From: Cardinalis cardinalis
Lineage: Eukaryota; Chordata; Aves; Passeriformes; Cardinalidae
Direction of reading: 5' to 3'
NCBI GenBank assembly: GCA_014549065.1
Contig: JACDOX010000119.1
Span: 1,052,467 to 1,116,466 of the forward strand
DNA length: 64,000 nt
The translations under genes and the position numbers were made by a program. This document shows, piece after piece, positions 62,533-64,000 of this stretch (within the stretch, counting starts at the first letter, position 1; each line of letters begins with the position of its first letter). Under the pieces are notes generated by a model. The model did no database searches. It saw only the letters and a program-made list of their open reading frames with translations, and was not told where the DNA came from.

Positions 62533-63050
62533 GCACCCCAATACAGGGGCATTTTATTAATAAATCATCTATTTAGCTAACCCCAAGATTCTAAAACATT
62601 TTTTCTGAACCTATTTGAGTTTGATTCTAATGTGTGAAAATAGGGTCAGTTTTTACTCAAAATCTATGTAAAGTTCTGTCTGTTCATGCAAACGGTTCTA
62701 TCTAGAAATGTAAGCAATGTTCTACTATGTTCTCAATATGTCTGGAACAAAGTTAATTTTATGAAATGTAACACTAATACACTTTAAACTAGGTTTTAGG
62801 GTTTTACTAGCTAACACAGTCTCTTAAGGCACTTAATATATATTTCTGCTTACTTAAAACTAAAACTTACATTCTTACTTCACATCTGTGTGGCTTAATA
62901 TATTTTAGTTTCTCTGAAAGTTCTAATTCAATTTTTGTATTCCTTTCTTTCTATTTCATGCATTTCAGCAATACCAGCCCTGAGAGGCTCTGTCTGCTCA
63001 GGAGAAGGACCTGAATGTCTCTGCCTGGACCATTTACTTGACTCAAAACA

Positions 63051-64000
63051 ATGGTTTAGCCTTCTGAGCAGGTAAAGATGAACAAAAAAAAGACCACCAC
63101 ACACAAAAAATAAGTTTACTTTCTTTACATGCTATTGCTTTAACAAGAACAATAGGAGAAAACATGTTACATATGACAGTAAAACAGACATATTATAGTA
63201 AAATTCCCCAGGCGGTAAATGTGGTTTTTGTTTCCTTAGGGTTCAAAAAATCTTCCAGATAAGACATTTTTTCCTCAGGATATGAAAATATTTTNCTTTT
63301 AAGCCAAACTTCAAATAATTTCCCTCAGGAAGTCAAACTTCTTTCCAGTTGTAAGATTCTGTTCAAGCCCTGTTATGCCAGGACNCATTAGAATATCACT
63401 TCCCCATATGTGAACACTATAATTTTCTGCTCAAACCCCTGCTTACTCAATTCCTTACATGCAACTAGATATTTTATTTTGATAGTGATCAATAACCCTT
63501 CATTGCTTTAATGTAACTTTAATGTAATTTTAAACCAACCATGAGAGGCAAAAATGCACTGCCTAAATTCCAAGCATATCTGTCAAGCTCCTTCCCACAA
63601 GAAAACTGAGCTCCTGCAGTCAGCAGAGCAGGTGCTCCTTTGCAGCTGTGTTCCTGCAGGGTTTGTAGGCAGGAGAGGGATGTGTATTAAATAGAAATAT
63701 ATTTATTGCATGGCAAATTGAAGCTGCTGCTGTGATCTGTTTGTAGTGGCAAAGGTGTGTGATTTATTATGGTGCTCAATGTTGTTTCAAGCATCGTGGC
63801 TGGTGCTGTGTACCAGAAAAGCCTGAATGATTGAATTTGTTATGCCACTTTTTAAAAAAGGAATGTAATTAATTCAACCAGAGAGAATTGGAATTTTCTG
63901 TTGTTTGTAGCTGGAAAGGACAGCACTAAAATCAGNGCAGTTGTAACAGGTTAGTTCCATTCTGTGTCCTGGCAGAAGTGTAGGTTCAGGTTCTNCCAGG
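63051..64000. other. Non-coding unique sequence
   Basis: AT-rich sequence with no recognised gene, repeat or element up to the window end. Confidence 0.5.

Larger units (their letters stand above)
62042..63050 (-). mobile_element. Probable LTR, family C, carrying an expanded GAA/TTC array
   Basis: Read on the minus strand, the segment would run from TGTTTTGAG (ending at 63050) to CTCAACA (62048-62042), an imperfect inverted pair with TG...CA ends. A poly(A) signal AATAAA is at 62106-62101, leaving a U5 of about 60 bp. A TATA-like TTAATAAAAT lies near 62560-62548. The long A-rich U3-like part (62570-63050) resembles the U3 of avian ERVK-type LTRs as I remember them. No target duplication is evident and both ends, especially the right one, are uncertain. 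A plain unique-sequence context with a microsatellite is the alternative. Confidence 0.4.

Noticed and set aside
62214..62541. Minus-strand Lys/Val- and Glu/Lys-rich frames
   Set aside because: They are direct translations of the GAA/TTC array and its interruptions.
1..64000. tRNA, rRNA, bacterial operons or prophage genes
   Set aside because: I saw no tRNA-like box B with paired arms, no rRNA-like sequence and no gene packing with ribosome-binding sites anywhere. Most open frames are below 120 codons.

Overview
The window looks like anonymous vertebrate nuclear DNA, most probably from a bird and perhaps a songbird. It is AT-rich and CpG-poor and has no operon-like gene packing. Repeats are sparse: one short fragment matching the 3' end of the avian CR1 LINE, a few endogenous-retrovirus LTRs, and many T/G-rich low-complexity tracts. 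There are no Alu-, B1- or L1-like sequences. Bird versus other sauropsid is an inference from the CR1 tail and the LTR types, not from an alignment.

I find no protein-coding gene, tRNA, rRNA or CRISPR array that I can defend. Open frames are short (the longest is 188 codons), have vertebrate-intron-like composition, and match nothing I recognise except transposon remnants. The window is therefore intergenic or lies inside a very large intron. One weak candidate exon (2989-3080) is listed for checking.

Layout. 1-8.5 kb: unique sequence with a poly(A) run, a pyrimidine tract, the CR1 tail fragment (4172-4244), a T/G tract and a perfectly phased 30-bp duplication (5881-5940). 8.55-8.96 kb: a decayed LINE reverse-transcriptase fragment with a mutated active site. 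12.7-13.2 kb: a complete solo LTR of family A. 18-22 kb: a possible old LINE 3' UTR, an AT-rich cruciform and a 3 x 20-bp tandem repeat. 30.3-31.8 kb: N-free unique sequence with a POU octamer, possibly conserved non-coding DNA. 32.9-33.6 kb: a second type of LTR (family B) with TATA box and poly(A) signal. 37.8-38.4 kb: a minus-strand 3' LTR of family A with its polypurine tract and a scrap of internal sequence. 44.0-44.6 kb: a cluster of homeodomain-type CTAATTAG sites, the best regulatory candidate. 53.2-53.5 kb: a compound GATA/TA/CA microsatellite. 62.0-63.05 kb: a probable minus-strand LTR (family C) carrying an expanded GAA/TTC array.

Single N characters are scattered throughout. They cluster strongly in the 38-kb LTR, which suggests they mark ambiguous or multi-copy consensus positions. 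The strongest observations are the two inverted family-A LTRs about 25 kb apart with very different N density, the GAA/TTC expansion inside an LTR, and the homeodomain-site cluster.
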